Assembly (NCBI GenBank): GCA_025093555.1
Contig: JAIWNF010000006.1
Location: 62,001-126,000 of the forward strand
Direction of reading: 5' to 3'
Length of the DNA stretch: 64,000 nucleotides
DNA from: Circinella umbellata
Lineage: Eukaryota > Mucoromycota > Mucoromycetes > Mucorales > Lichtheimiaceae
Each line of letters starts with the position of its first letter. The first letter of the stretch is position 1. The notes under the pieces are model-generated. The model was not told the origin of the DNA. It saw only the letters and a program-made list of their open reading frames with translations, and searched no databases. Position numbers and translations under genes: made by a program. Positions 10,769-23,215 of the stretch are shown here, piece by piece.

Positions 10769-13700
10769 ATGGACTTTGGTAAAGAAGGAAAAGAAGAAGA
10801 TTCATTATTATCTTCAACATTTTTACAACAAGGACAGCCCAACGTAACGTTTCCAGAATTATTCAATTTACTCGAAGAAGGTTTTACTACTACTGCTACT
10901 TCTTCAACAGCGATGGCGACAACTACAGATCCTCCCAATACCACGTCTAATTCCGATCTTCATAACGAGCAAGGATACAATTCAAGTAGTATAAATAAAA
11001 GAAGCTGCGATATCTGTAGAAAAAGAAAAGTAAGGTGTGATTCTAACATTCAACATCCTTGTACTGAATGTAAAAAAAATCAAGTTCTTTGTGAATTTTT
11101 GACACTACCAAGAAAACGCGGTCGAAAGTCAAAAGAGTATATTGAAGTACTTGAATCAAGAGTGGTTTTTCTTGAACGTCTTTTAGAAAAAAAATTGGTT
11201 CAAAGAACAACCAAAGGTAAGTAAAAATCCAGTTTAATAAATGCTAGACAGATAAGTTGACTTTTGAATGCGAAGAAACCAATAACTTTATATGTATCGA
11301 ATAGGTCGTCGCTGTACTAGTATGAACAACAGTAATGAGAATACCAATAAAAATGGTGGATATCTTCAACAACAACAACAACAACAACAACTGCAAGCAG
11401 CTATCTCATATACTAATCCTTCAGTGGTTTCACAACAAACATCATCACTACCAGAATCATATATTTTACAGCCATCACTAGAGTTTATTCAACAAACTCT
11501 TACAACAGCGTTCGGACAGATTGAGTATTGTCCTCGAGGTACAGCTGAATTGATTCAAAAAATTCCACATTTTACATTTGAGTTGGCTGAAAAAACCCTT
11601 AAAAGGTAAATAAAAAGTGATTAGCTTTGTGCGTGAGAGAGAGAGAGAGAGAGAGAGAATATGGACGATGTGTATTATTATAGAATAGTCTGCACAAAAA
11701 TTAAATACGTCTCTTTTTTTTATTTTGGCTCAAATAGTTATTTTAATGGTCCTCATTCTAAATGGGTATTTATCGATAAACATGCATTCTTGATGCAATT
11801 TTATTATCAATATCCTCAACCATTGGAAGAACATTTATTCTATGCTATCTGTGCAGTAGGATTTCAATTTATTCCTTGCAATAATCGAACACAAGAACAA
11901 GTTGTTGCTGCAAAATATTTAAGAGAAAAAGCAATGAACCACGTCAAAAATCTATTGTTTAAACAATCTTCTATTACTTCAATCCAGACTTTGATTTTAA
12001 TGTCCACATTGGCTCCAACATCATCCTCAGGTACTACCACATTTATTACCGTTCTAAATAATGATGATAATATGAAGGATGGCGATGACTATGAAGAAAA
12101 GAAAGAACAAAAGGATGATGTATATCACACAGGTGAACAAGTATTGTTAAGATCATCCACATCACTATTATCAACAAACTGGTAATTAATGATTTTTTTA
12201 AAACATCTATATTTTTTTTTACATTAACATCATCATGATTCTACCATGGACCAACTTACTAAAAAATACCTAATATTTGACAATGTATAATATACAGGCT
12301 TATTCTTGGTGCAGTAAGTATATAACTGAATATATAGCATATGCACCATTTTTTTTGGGGCATTTGAAAACAAGCTAACACCGTATTTTTTTAATAACGA
12401 AAATTAAATCTGAATTCATCCTAGGCAATTCGAATGGTATGTTATATTGACCTCAAGTAATATTAACTGTAAAGCAATGTACACAGCAAATAGAAATAGC
12501 AAAAAAAAGTAATAACATTAGGACATATATATATATATAGTGTCAAGATATGAATCTTCATGGTGAATCACACCAATCTCACGAATATCTATCAAAAAAT
12601 GAAATTGAATTACGACGACGAATAGCTTATTCAGTCTATTCGTTGGATAGAATGGCATCGGCTCTATCTGGAAAACCATTTATGATAAAAGATGATGAAT
12701 TTAATGTTGGGCTTCCAACAGCGTTTGAAATCGAACCTGATGATGCAACAAAGTTTTTTATTCAAAATGATACCAATTATAATATAAGTTATCAACATCG
12801 TCATCAATCTCATTTACTGAATGAAGTAGAAACGAGTATCCATGAACAAAAACCTGTTTATAGCGCATTTTTACGGATTATTCCATTATCCAAGACAATG
12901 GGGCAAGTACTTACAACACTATATCATGCCGCGCTTCCTAGACATATTGTTGGTTGTCCTTCTACATCCTTAGCTACGAATACACTATCTTATGTTATTA
13001 GTAATTTGGATGATGCGCTTATTAAATGGCAATCGAGGAGTGTGGAAGATAATTGTTTTGCAAATGATTCTGGTAAAGAGATACATATCCATATTTGAAT
13101 GAACTTCGGATCGTCATGTATGAAAATAAAATAAAATAAAAGGGTTTTGAATTTACTAATGCGTTTTTTTAATTTAAAAAAAAATAGGTATGCTTTCTGC
13201 AATTTATAATACAGTGGTGTTATTACTTTATAGACCACTGATAGTATCTGCCGACTCTACCAATAATAATAATCAAGACGAGCAATACAAACAGAATGAA
13301 GATAATTCGACCACGGATCAAATACAACGTTTTTGTACTACTGTAGCATTGAATATCATTGATTGGTTAGATACTACACGTGGTAAATAAAGAAAAAAAA
13401 TAACAGAATTCAAAAGGATTCAAGCGAGAGAGAGAAGTAGCATTATGGGCGGATGAATAAAGTATGGGTGATACTAATAATAAATAATCAATAGTTTCAG
13501 GAACACCTTGTTTTCTAGACTAGTAAGTTAGCGTTATTCTTTTTCTTTGTCATTCAAAATCATCTGTTATATTAACTCTACACATTATTATTAAATCTCA
13601 GTATGGTCAGTCAAGCTGCGAGCGTATTTGTACAAAATTATCAAAGTACAGATCAAGCAATTCGAATTCAGGCACAGAGAAGTTTAGCACGTTGTGCAAG

Positions 13701-13815
13701 TTTATATCAACGGGATGAAGTTGTAAAGCAATGTCCAACTGCCATAATCCTTAACCAACTCACCACACGACAGACCAAAGGACGAACGCAACAACGCCAT
13801 AGTACAACAATATAA
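10769..13815 (+). CDS. Zn(II)2Cys6 fungal transcription factor
   Basis: Nine exons join to 728 codons: 10769-11216, 11305-11605, 11738-12181, 12298-12313, 12425-12436, 12541-13072, 13188-13382, 13501-13522, 13602-13815. The binuclear cluster C80-x2-C83-x6-C90-x7-C98-x2-C101-x6-C108 is followed by a basic linker (PRKRGRKS) and a short coiled coil (VLESRVVFLERLLEK). The central fungal-specific regulatory domain is seen as NGPHSKWVFIDKHAF, then WLILGAAIRMCQDMNLHGES assembled across three junctions, and RRRIAYSVYSLDRMASALSGKP. Exons of 16, 12 and 22 nt are needed to keep frame, which supports the model. C-terminal end is less certain. Probably nuclear, binding CGG-type sites, possibly controlling the neighbouring P450. 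Confidence 0.9.
11635..11658 (+). repeat. (GA)n microsatellite
   Basis: GA dinucleotide run in intron 2 of the Zn2Cys6 regulator gene. Confidence 0.9.
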
Positions 13816-15032
13816 AAAAAAAGAGCATCATAGAGTGTTAACAACTAAATAAAATTATCAGGACCAAGAATATGTGATATTTTAACTCAATCATGTTGTT
13901 TTGTGGATCGGGAAGAATTACAATATTTCCATTGTGAATCTATTCACACCCATCAGCATTATACAATATAAATAACGTTTTGCCAATAGCTTACAGCAAT
14001 GTTTACGTACATTAACTACTGTAATACGAAAAATGATGTTTTTATTTACTTGAGGTAAATGGATCGATTAAAACAAATGATAGATATTTACGTGAAATCA
14101 TTTTTTTTTGCGGGTAATCAACAACATGGTCCAACATTTACAAAATTTTTGCTATTATTACTTTGATAATTATTTTTAATTAACAGCATATCTATAATTT
14201 TCTATATTCTTTCTGATGTTCAAATAGTCATTAAAAAATATTAAAGCTTGAATCTTATTATTATCATCTACATGATGGCTGTAATTCTTTCATAAATCTA
14301 TGACATATTCTTTTTACGTCAAAAAAAAAAAAGCGGAGCATTATGTAATAGAAAATAAACCACCCTGGTTATTTTTTAGTATCAATATAATCCCTTGGTC
14401 ATACAAAGTGTCAAATAATTTTTCATTTCATTTTAGCTGTAACAATGGCTTACATTAGAATGTATTTATATACATACGTAGTAGGTATCATTTAGTATAT
14501 AGGTTATACCATAAATAAAACATAAAATTTATCCATTTTTAGTTTTATTTCTTTTGGTGTACGTAGCTATTTTTATACTACAGTAAGATAGCATAGAACA
14601 CGATAGATGTTATACTATAATCTTGCTGCTTAATCCTTTTTATAAATTGTTGCAGCGCCATACCAAAAGGGCCCAGAAACAGAAATTTGGCAAACTTCTA
14701 TGCTTATGAGCTTAAACTTGATCAGTAACCCCAATTAGACTTTCTCATCTTTATTTCTGTACCATTATAATCATATAAAATTATAAAGAATGATTCATAG
14801 AGAATAATTATATCCAATTTTAAAGGATAAACTAAATGCAAGGATACTAATTAGGTATTGCGGCGTATTATTTTTGTTTTCAGAACCGCACACTAACAAC
14901 GATAGAATCGATGATAGCCTGAGAAAAAATTTGAGTAATCAAAAAAAAAGAAAAAGTCTGCAAGATTTTATTGGAGAGCGACGAGAATCATTTGTGTCTA
15001 CTCTATTGGAAAAGAAAACTACATTATTTGTT
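13816..15032. other. intergenic, convergent 3' regions
   Basis: AT-rich sequence between the convergent regulator and sulfotransferase-like genes. No coding stretch holds up. The short plus-strand frame at 14874-15077 has an AG before it but no recognisable family and overlaps the next gene's 3' end. Confidence 0.6.
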
Positions 15033-16063
15033 TTATCCAGTACTAGAAATAACAGTTTTGACATTGTTGTCGTTTGAAGTAATATTATAGATGGCTTCTT
15101 TTTTGAACTGTTCACCTTTTCCCACCAAGATGTTGTCGATCTGGATGTTGCTTTTTTCCATCAAAACATGCATATCCGCTGTGGTATTAGAATGAGGATA
15201 CGCCGCATGTGGGATTGGACTATTCAAAAACTGACAAAGCCGTTCCCATCCTTCTCCAAGATTCATAATCAAGAGACGATCTTCTGGTACATTTTCCTTG
15301 ACCCATTGAACATGTTGATTAAACTTTTGCTTTATTATTTTTTCATCTTCAAAGACCTCTGGCTTTTCTAATGCGCCATCAAGAGGAACTCTTCTAATCA
15401 TGCGTCCTTTAGGCGAATTGTCATGAGCTAGACGTAACGCTGTGTGCTTTCGATATATAGTATTTGCCATTGATCGGTACCTGTAGATATAGTTCTTAGT
15501 TAGCACAGAATGATAATAGTTTTCCGTTGTTTATAAACAAAAAAGTTGCTTTTATGTATATATAAAAATAACTACCAATCGTCAACATCACGTAAAGTTA
15601 AGATAACTTTGGCTTCTGGATACTTTTTCATTAAGGGCTCAACAAACGAACATGTAGGCCAGTCAACCGCTGCATCATATCCTTCATACATATAATCCCA
15701 GTCTATATCTCTTTCGGGATGCTCATATGCTTCGACAAACATATCAGGACGACGTCCTTCTTCATTAAAAGCATGCATATGATGTGTTTTATACCTAAAT
15801 ACGATGTTACTTTTGTTATTAGTATATAGAACTAGTTTTCTCACAACGTACAGATAAATGTTATGAAAGCAATACCCAAGAATGTTTAAAGCGTCACGTA
15901 AACTGCTTGTGCCTATTCAAATAGATAGAAAAATATTGTATGTTATAAATAATTAATAAAACTCGATCGTACGTATGTTTCTTGTTGTTCCTTAATAAAC
16001 TAAATATATATCAAACTTACCTGTTCTTCCCATTCCGGCGCCAATGATCTTGAGGGGTGCCAT
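15033..16063 (-). CDS. sulfotransferase-like P-loop protein (Sulfotransfer_4 type)
   Basis: Four exons (16063-16021, 15912-15852, 15794-15576, 15480-15033) give 256 residues in frame. The start MAPLKIIGAGMGRTGTSS is the P-loop that binds PAPS phosphate in this family, followed by LRDALNILGY. Later blocks are the DWPTCSFVEPLMKKYPEAK / VILTLRDVDDW region and the C-terminal RLLIMNLGEGWERLCQFL / PHSNTT segment typical of the fold. It is at the short end for the family, with nothing essential visibly missing. Likely cytosolic; acceptor unknown. Two broken relatives lie downstream at 19426-20282 and 26364-27226, making this the only intact member here. Confidence 0.88.
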
Positions 16064-16942
16064 GATTTTTGTTTTATTTCTATTTTACGAGATAGGTAAA
16101 TTAATATTATGAATGTTACAAGTTCAGTAAGAAAACGAAATTAAAATGGTGAAGTATACCGAGAGACTGTAAAAACTATTGCAAGAGAAAAGAAAGAGAA
16201 GAGAGATATAGAGATAACTTCAACTGATCATAATGAGCTTTTATCATTTTCGCATATTTGTGGGTTGAACTGCTTCGTAACGCATCAACTACATCTCGCC
16301 GATCCCTCCAGAGCTAATGTTTAGCGGTACGATGAGGGGAAACGACCAAATACTTCGGTGGAGAGCAATCCCCCAAGACCCCCATTCAAATGCATTAAAG
16401 CTTTTAAATAATACAGTATTTTGAAATTTTCGATTATAGTGTTCCTTTCTTTATAAAATAATAAGAGCAACAATTTTTTTTATACTATTAAATGTTTATC
16501 ATTATTTCTCTTAGGACAACATTATTAGGATACTAAGTTAAATTATTTATGAGGCGTGTAGATTAGAAAAAGCTTATCAAGGAACTACGTTTGCTGTTTG
16601 AGGTGAAGAACGAAGATTGCTGTGGAGAAGATGGAGAAATAGTCTGATTAAGTGTTTGATCTTGTGATTTATTAATAGTTATCACAAATGTAGAAACAGC
16701 AGGAAGTTAAAAGCCGCATATAGTTTAAATGGAAGATCGTCGTTTTTAGATTCAGGGATTATAAACAATTTCATTTAGATGATAGCGCCTGGGGGAGGGG
16801 CGTAAGAATGTAAGCTATTTTATAGGACATTAATAGAGAAACAATAAAAGAGGGCTATACCTGCAAAAATCTTCTACATGGATTGCATAAACTTTTTTTT
16901 AAAAAAAATTGATGTTAATTGAGAAATAGTTGACGTGCAGGA
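16064..16942. other. intergenic upstream of the duplication
   Basis: A GC-richer patch at about 16260-16390 precedes AT-rich DNA. A minus-strand open stretch near 16720-16560 (Ser/Thr-rich, about 50 codons) has no recognisable relative. Nothing else supported. Confidence 0.5.
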
Positions 16943-16943
16943 T

Positions 16944-17768
16944 AGTTGTTTGAATAAATTATGTGTAAATATTTAGGAGGATGAGTTACTGCAAATGCTT
17001 CAGACTTTACAATAGTATCAGAAGAAAGGTATTAATATGATCGCCCAGGGCAAATAGAATGCGCTGCATTATTATGTTCATGGGCGTCGTCATTTTAAGA
17101 TGCTAAACTTAATCTCTCATATAATTGTGGTTGTTAATTCTCCTCTAAGTTGAGATATGCAGTTTGTACAACAATTTTGAGATTGCTGCTTTTAGTACAT
17201 AATTAATGAGACAAATCAATTGTTGCAGCATCAGAATAAGGGGTACCTAGTCATCCCTAAATCCCTTCCATCACCTGTGGGCAAGAGATGATCAGCAAAT
17301 TGCTGAAGCTGGGTAGCAAAGGCTGGAAAACAGCTTCGTTGGACACGCACATTTTGGGTGAGACGAAGTAAGGGAACTGTGTTGCGAAAAAAGCCATGGT
17401 TGGTCAAGGGGGTATGTAGAAAATTTGCTCTTGTACTTTAGTTACTATAAGAAGAGTTTGACGAAAGTCACCCCCTATACTGATAGCTTTCCGGCAAATG
17501 GAACATGAGTAAACTGTTAGTTAGTAATACTTATAATATCCCTCAACAACCAACCAATTTCCTCGAATACAAACTTGTGACACATTGGTGCTTATTCCTA
17601 GATAATCTATGTTATTTTACCAAGTGTGTTTAAGGATTATTAATTTGGGTATTACAAATAGTATCTGCATTGAGATCCGATGAAAGAGAAAATTGACTAT
17701 GTGTTGTGCGACCACCATGTAACAAAACTGATGCAATACTGGAGACAACAATACCACATTGAGGCATA
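16944..17768 (-). pseudogene. PIF1-type helicase remnant (copy A)
   Basis: Translated in reverse, broken pieces in family order: CGIVVSSIASVLLHGGRTTHSQFSL (helicase motif I/Ia area, cut here for length, at about 17765-17690), GDFRQTL (motif II/III region, about 17470), LRLTQNVRVQRSCF (about 17345), FADHLLPTGDGRDLG (about 17290), and ERLSLAS..NDDAHEHNNAAHS then SSDTIVKSEAFAV (about 17120-17000). The motifs match Pif1-like helicases, including those encoded by Helitrons and the host family common in Mucorales. Several stops and frame changes mean it is dead, and the Walker A exon is absent. Confidence 0.72.
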
Positions 17769-18518
17769 TAGTTTCTAATAGTGCATCATATACAAATGTC
17801 ATCCTAATAATCCCCTTCAGTTAGCAGGCAGCGATGTTTTTAATTATGTGGCGCAAAGATGGGGAGGACACTGATTTTACAAAGCCCAAGTTGGGAGAGA
17901 CATACCCAAAGAAAAATAATATACTCCTTACCAGATAGTGCATGACCTTGCATACACTTCGAATTTTTTTCGTTTTTATTTATTTTTGCTTATTATACTG
18001 AAAAAGGTTGAAGAAAAGAACTGTAAATAAAATTGAAATCTTTCTGACTAAAAAATAATAGATAGGTTACAGCCAAAACCACATCGGAAAGTAAATCTCT
18101 AGATGCTATAGCCTTTAAAATGGTGTACGTATTTTTCTTATTTGTAGTGAGGAATGCATTGTGGCCATGAATACGTATACATAAAGAATGTTGAGAGTAA
18201 TAAAGAAATCGTTTTCTGCACGACTGCATTACGTAGTAATAAAAATAAATAAACGATATGCATAACAATCCGTATTTAGTGAACATAGAAAAATGATCAT
18301 ATCAGGGGGGGGGAGGGACATTATTATGCTACGTAAAAAGTATTTCTGGAGCAAGTGCTCATCTCAAAGTATATACCTTAACAGCTGATCGGTGATGATG
18401 GACAAAAATATGTATTTTCTATTTTCACATAAACATTTATTTAAGAAGATACTATGGCTATATGTTACTATCGTTTAATTTCTTTAGATAAATAAAGATA
18501 TCCTCATAAACATTATAA

Positions 18519-19203
18519 AACACTAGTGAAAAGGCTTCTGAAGAAGGTGTTTCTGATCCCACTCAAAGGCTTGATTATTTCGGTCTTCGTATCTGCATCG
18601 TTCACACTCGTTGGAATTATGCTCTTGTCGAATACATGTATAAGAGTGTTTATGAAACTTTGATTCACAAGTATGGTGTTTTGCCCGAAAACATCTTTAC
18701 GATAAATATTATTTCTTTTAGTTATATGTGTATAAATTGTACAATGTTTTCTTTGTTTTTTTTTTTGAGGGAATAATCTAATTAATGGAAAATGGGCATT
18801 TAGGATACTGTCTCTGGTCCTTATGAACTCCCTATGGCAGCCAAACAACTGATTGACGCGTCCAAGGCTCAAGCTTCATCTACTGCAAGTGATTTACTTG
18901 GATCACCTGCACTTGCTAACAAGAAAAAACCAAATAAAAAGACAGGTCCTTTTGATGCTGTGATTTGCATAGGTATCGTTATTAAAGGAGGAACTGCACA
19001 TTTTGAATATGTTTGTGATGCTGTCACGCAGGGTATTATGCGTGTACAAGTGGGTACGGGTGTACCCGTTAATTTCGGCGTATTGACTTGCTATAATGAC
19101 GACCAAGCTATTGCAAGATCTAGTACCGAAGAATGTTTCCCTCACTCAGAAGAATAGGCTGTCGCTGTTGTTGAATCAGCTCTTCGAACAAACCGAAAGT
19201 TGT
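18519..19203 (+). pseudogene. lumazine synthase (RIB4-like), broken
   Basis: Two coding blocks: 18519-18700 (SDPTQRLDYFGLRICIVHTRW, NYALVEYMYKS, HKYGVLPENIF) and about 18806-19203 (SGPYELPMAAKQLIDAS, FDAVICIGIVIKGGTAHFEY, CDAVTQGIMRVQVGTGVPV, NFGVLTCYND, SEE-stop-AVAVVESAL). These are the substrate-binding and catalytic segments of 6,7-dimethyl-8-ribityllumazine synthase, the penultimate riboflavin step. Defects: TAG where the family has Trp, in the C-terminal helix; no GT donor at the first exon's end (CGATAAAT); and no convincing start codon. A poly-Ser/Lys insertion precedes the FDAVICIG block. A functional copy is presumably elsewhere in the genome. Confidence 0.85.
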
Positions 19204-19267
19204 AAGTTACTTTATCATTAACATTTCTTTTTTTTTCTTGTTAATTATATAGATTGAATGTATATAT

Positions 19268-19292
19268 CACACACACACACACACACACACAC
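19268..19292 (+). repeat. (CA)n microsatellite
   Basis: About a dozen CA units, just left of where similarity to copy B resumes. Confidence 0.9.
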
Positions 19293-19425
19293 GCACAGTA
19301 TCTTTTTTTATTCTATTTGTTGAAAATAAAATATAATATTTCTTTATATTGGTGTCTACGTATACAGTTTTGGTTATAGCTTTATTTCAAGTTAATCTTT
19401 AGGAATGGCTGTTTTTTGAACTTCT

Positions 19426-20282
19426 TTATCCACCTTTATTCTGATTCTTTTTAACATACGTATCAGTTGTCGTATTGACGTGTGGACATTCTATATCTGA
19501 AATAAATTTATTCAAAAATTGACAAAATGGTAACCACCATTCACCAAGTCCTGATACGAGTAATTTTTCTTCGGGTACAGTCTTTTTAATCCATTCATTA
19601 TTTTAAGGGCAATCCTCTCTTATCCTTATACATACCTTTATTTTTATGAATACCATCCAAAAACAATATGTTGTGCCATAAGTTTCTTCGGTTGTTAACC
19701 ATATGTTCCACTCGGTTGAGAAATAAAGTATTTGGCAAGAACTTGTCCTATATAAATGTATATTTTTATTTTGATTCTCGTGATTATCCTATCATTCTTA
19801 TTCAATCCATGTAACTATAAAAATGTATTTTATATAATTACCAACTAAGGGTCTCGAACCATTAATATTACTTTTGTAGCTGGATACTTTTTCATCAAAG
19901 GTACAACAAAAGAACATGTTGGTCAATTCAAACCATTATTAAATCCATCGTACAAATAATCCCAATCTCTCTCGTCCTGTGGGTGTTTCTGGATAATCAT
20001 ATGTTTTTGTAGATCTTTCTGTACATCCACTCGCTTCGTTGAATATTTTTATATGGTGTCTTATATCTAAGATATATTCGTTTTGCTTTAGTTTATAGTT
20101 GATAAACCAATATCCAAGCTATATCCAATGAATAAACTACCCGTGCCTGTTCAAACAAAGAAGAAAAACGTTATATAAAATATATATTTACAGCCATCTC
20201 GCTGTTTCCTTAACCGACTAGATATACATATCAACTCGCCTGTTCTTTCTATTCTGGCGCCAATAATCATAAAAGATGACAT
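19426..20282 (-). pseudogene. sulfotransferase-like pseudogene (copy A)
   Basis: Same exon plan as the intact gene at 15033-16063. The start is MSSFMIIGARIERTG, in which the P-loop glycines are replaced. A GC donor (GGCGAG) follows, then a shortened second exon. A third block has ERDWDYLYDGFNN, a TGA in place of Trp before PTCSF, and VPLMKKYPATKVILM; the last block has LLVSGLGEWWLPFCQFL-like text. Stops and frame changes (one extra near 19600 relative to copy B) exclude a product. The TGA is shared with copy B, so the gene was dead before the duplication. Confidence 0.85.
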
Positions 20283-20707
20283 GATTTTTATGAAGTACAT
20301 AGATACTATGGATATTTCAATTCAAGAATCGATAACTCTATGCACCTCATAACGTTTTTAGTAAGGTTTACCTTTTGCAATTCGATAATAGTATAAAATA
20401 CGCCTCAAAGAAAACAAACTTCCATAATCTCCTTGCATAATTCTATACATACTATTTTGAAATTATAAGTAACAAGAAAAAATATCAACTCTATTGGCGG
20501 AGAAGTTTTACGCCATGTTGTTGATTTGTTTACTTTGAAGATATAGGTCACAGCATAATAAATTAAAGTAACAACACATGGCCATGTGACGACTTTAAAT
20601 TAGATAGATAAGTTACATACTTATGCATGCAAGTTACTGCCTATAATAGAATTTTTTTGTTCCTTCCTCTTTCTCTTTTCCCTTTTTATTTGAAAAATCA
20701 GAGTATC

Positions 20708-22891
20708 ATGATTACTCGGGAAGCCAATCTCAACTACCACGACTATGAATCACTTTTACACGTATTTGAAACTGCAGTAGAAAATCATCACGACAAATTA
20801 TTTATTCGTTATCAAGTACCAAACAGCGAAAGCGAATTCAAAACATTGACATATGGACAAGCGGATAAAATTGCTACTCAACTTGCAAATCATTGGAGAA
20901 CCATGATTGACAAATCTGAGGCCGACCCCCAGCAACAAAAACAACCCACTGTTACTATCATTAGTGAAAACCCAATACGCTGCTTAATTACATTCTTAGC
21001 CGTGATTAAACTTGAACTGGCGTTCTTCGCTTTATCAATGAACGAAACGGAGTCTGTTAAAGCTCATTATATTAAAGGCACAAACACGAACTATATAATT
21101 GCTTCCGAAAAGTATTATGAAAAAGTACAGAAGTGTATCGATGACATACCATCAGTCTCCAACAACATACAATTTTGGAATGAGCTCGATATAGACGAAT
21201 ATTTGATCAATACAACAGTCGTTCCTAATAATTATAATCTACCTTTGGATGGATCATTATGTGGAAATCCCACCAACAATGATAACAATATTTGTTCATC
21301 TTCTGGACGACGACAACGTGAAAAGTATGAGCTTGGTCCAAAAGATACTGCGTTTTATATGCATACTTCTGGCTCAACTGGACTTCCTAAGATTGTTTCA
21401 CGAGATGCTCGATCAGTCTTGTACGTAGTAAAGGAAACACTAATGGGTTCAATTGAACAAGCAGATTGTCCCGATCTAATTATGAAGTCTGGAGATGTGT
21501 TAATATTACCAACTGTCATGTTTCCAGGGACCATTCAAAGTGCGTATATTATAATATCTTATTGCTCTTTCTTACTTCCTTTTTTTTTTTTAAAAAAAAA
21601 ACACTCAACTAATATTCACAGAATTTTTTACATTGACTATTCCTTAGTCTTTTTGATCGCTGCTATGTTGATAGGATCAAGTATCTTGATATTTAATCAT
21701 TGTAATGTCAAACCTTCTAGTTTACTTTTTATTGCAGAGAAGTATAAAGCAACACTCATGATATCTACACCAATTGGTCTTGATTATTTGGCCGAACATT
21801 TAAAGAAGCAAGATAAAAACAACTCGCCAACTTTTGGCGAAAGTATATATCAACAAGAAGAAACATTGTTAAGAACACTACAGCGCATGAAATTTTGCTT
21901 ATCTTATGGAGCACCACTCAGAAGATCTGTTGGAGACTTTTTACGATCAAAAGGTTTAAATGTACAAACCAAATATGGATCAGCAGGTAAAAAAATAAAA
22001 ATAAATAAAAAAAAGTCTTGTGTTAAAAAGAAAACGTTTATAATATAGAAACATCGATACTTGCTTTATCCAATGTTTCCAAGGATAACAGCAAATACTG
22101 GTACAGCATCTGTCCTACAACTGAACTTATGCGTCATGCAACTTTTGAACCATTTGATGATCAAGAAAATATTTATCAGCTTATTTTAAATGAATCTTTT
22201 CCTTCTCTTGCCCCCGGTTCAATTAATCGACCTGATGGAAAATATGCTACAAAGGATTTATTTTTTAAGGAGCCCGAAAAACAACATGCTTTTTGGACAT
22301 ATGTTGGTAGAGTCGATGACTCTATTAACATGTAAGTAGTATCGGGAATAGAAATAACAAAAAATCATAATAGTACTGATGATGATTTTATTTATAGGTT
22401 AAATGGTAAAAAAGTGTTTCCAACAGCCATGGAAAAAGAAATATGCAATGAAGATATAGTTAAAAATTGTATCATTATTGGTGACAATCGTGAAACTGTT
22501 GCTGTATTGGTTGAACTTCACTTGGATAAATCAATTGAATGTTCTCCTGTAGAGATCACGTCTAAAGGTACAATTAACATAATTATGCAAAATATGCACA
22601 TGTATGCCACAGACGCCTAGTTTTGATAAAATGACAATGTTTTGTATTTTAGTATATCAAGCAGTTCATCAGGTAAACAAGAACGCTATAGCCCCTGCCA
22701 GAATTATGGTGCCTGATATGGTGTATATATTACCCTCAGACAAACAATTACCAACAACTCGCAAGAAAGCTGTTATGCGTAAAAAAGCTGTTATGCGTAA
22801 AAAAGCAATAGATATGTTTCGTCACGAGATAGAACAGTTATATGATGATTCTGTCTCAAATCTTGCGGTGCAAGAAAATAAAAATTACTAA
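20708..22891 (+). CDS. stand-alone adenylate-forming enzyme (AMP-binding), copy A
   Basis: Five exons (20708-21539, 21648-21986, 22049-22331, 22398-22567, 22653-22891) give 620 residues. Core motifs: A3 HTSGSTGLPK (T220-K228), A5 YGSAGE across the exon 2/3 junction, A7 GKYATKDLF, A8 GRVDDSINMLNGKKVFP, and an A10-like C terminus LPTTRKKAVMRKK. The enzyme should activate a carboxylic acid as acyl-AMP. No carrier, reductase or condensation domain follows, and the motifs resemble fungal NRPS-like/reductase adenylation domains more than acyl-CoA synthetases, though a ligase role is not excluded. I chose the Met of MITREANLNYHDY, shared with copy B. An 18-bp unit coding VMRKKA is present once more than in copy B. 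Confidence 0.9.
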
Positions 22892-22915
22892 GAAATAAAA
22901 ACGCAACATTAGATG

Positions 22916-23215
22916 TTTACATTATTATTTATATGCAAGCTTACTAAACCTTATTCAAACAAACTAAACTGGATAGGCAGCAAATATTTTAGTATATCCC
23001 TCTCATACGTATGTCGCTTGTTCAAAACAATACAACTTAATTCATATACAGTTATCCAATTCGGTAGAGCAAAAAAAAAAAAAAAAAAGAAAAAATTTAT
23101 ACTTTTTTTTCAAGTGCCATGATAACAAAGTAATGAAACATTTTATTTTATATACGTAATTAAGAATGCTAATAAATAATTACTAATGCACCAAAAAATG
23201 ACCAAAAAAAAGGCA
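22916..23215. other. no feature seen
   Basis: AT-rich DNA with an A-tract at 23072-23093. No coding support. Confidence 0.5.

Larger units (their letters stand above)
18046..19326. other. 1.28 kb segment present only in copy A
   Basis: In copy B the flanks TTTCT and AAAATATAATATTTC are nearly adjacent (26258-26260). In copy A they are separated by this segment, which carries a broken lumazine synthase and, near its right edge, a CA microsatellite. No clear target duplication or inverted ends. Insertion in A or deletion in B are both possible. Confidence 0.75.
16943..22915. repeat. segmental duplication copy A
   Basis: Matches 25182-29872 in the same orientation over 16943-18045 and 19327-22915; the unmatched part 18046-19326 is extra in this copy. 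Sequence similarity starts at TAGTTGTTTGAATAAATTATG and fades just after the stop of the adenylation gene, at about AGATG. Confidence 0.9.

Noticed and set aside
14874..15077. Plus-strand 67-codon frame preceded by TTTTCAG
   Set aside because: Low-complexity Lys/Asn composition, no family resemblance, and it overlaps the antisense 3' end of the intact sulfotransferase-like gene.
22913..23122. 69-codon plus-strand ORF ending in poly-Lys
   Set aside because: Tail is an A-tract translation; it lies in 3' flank just beyond the duplicated segment and is not conserved after copy B.
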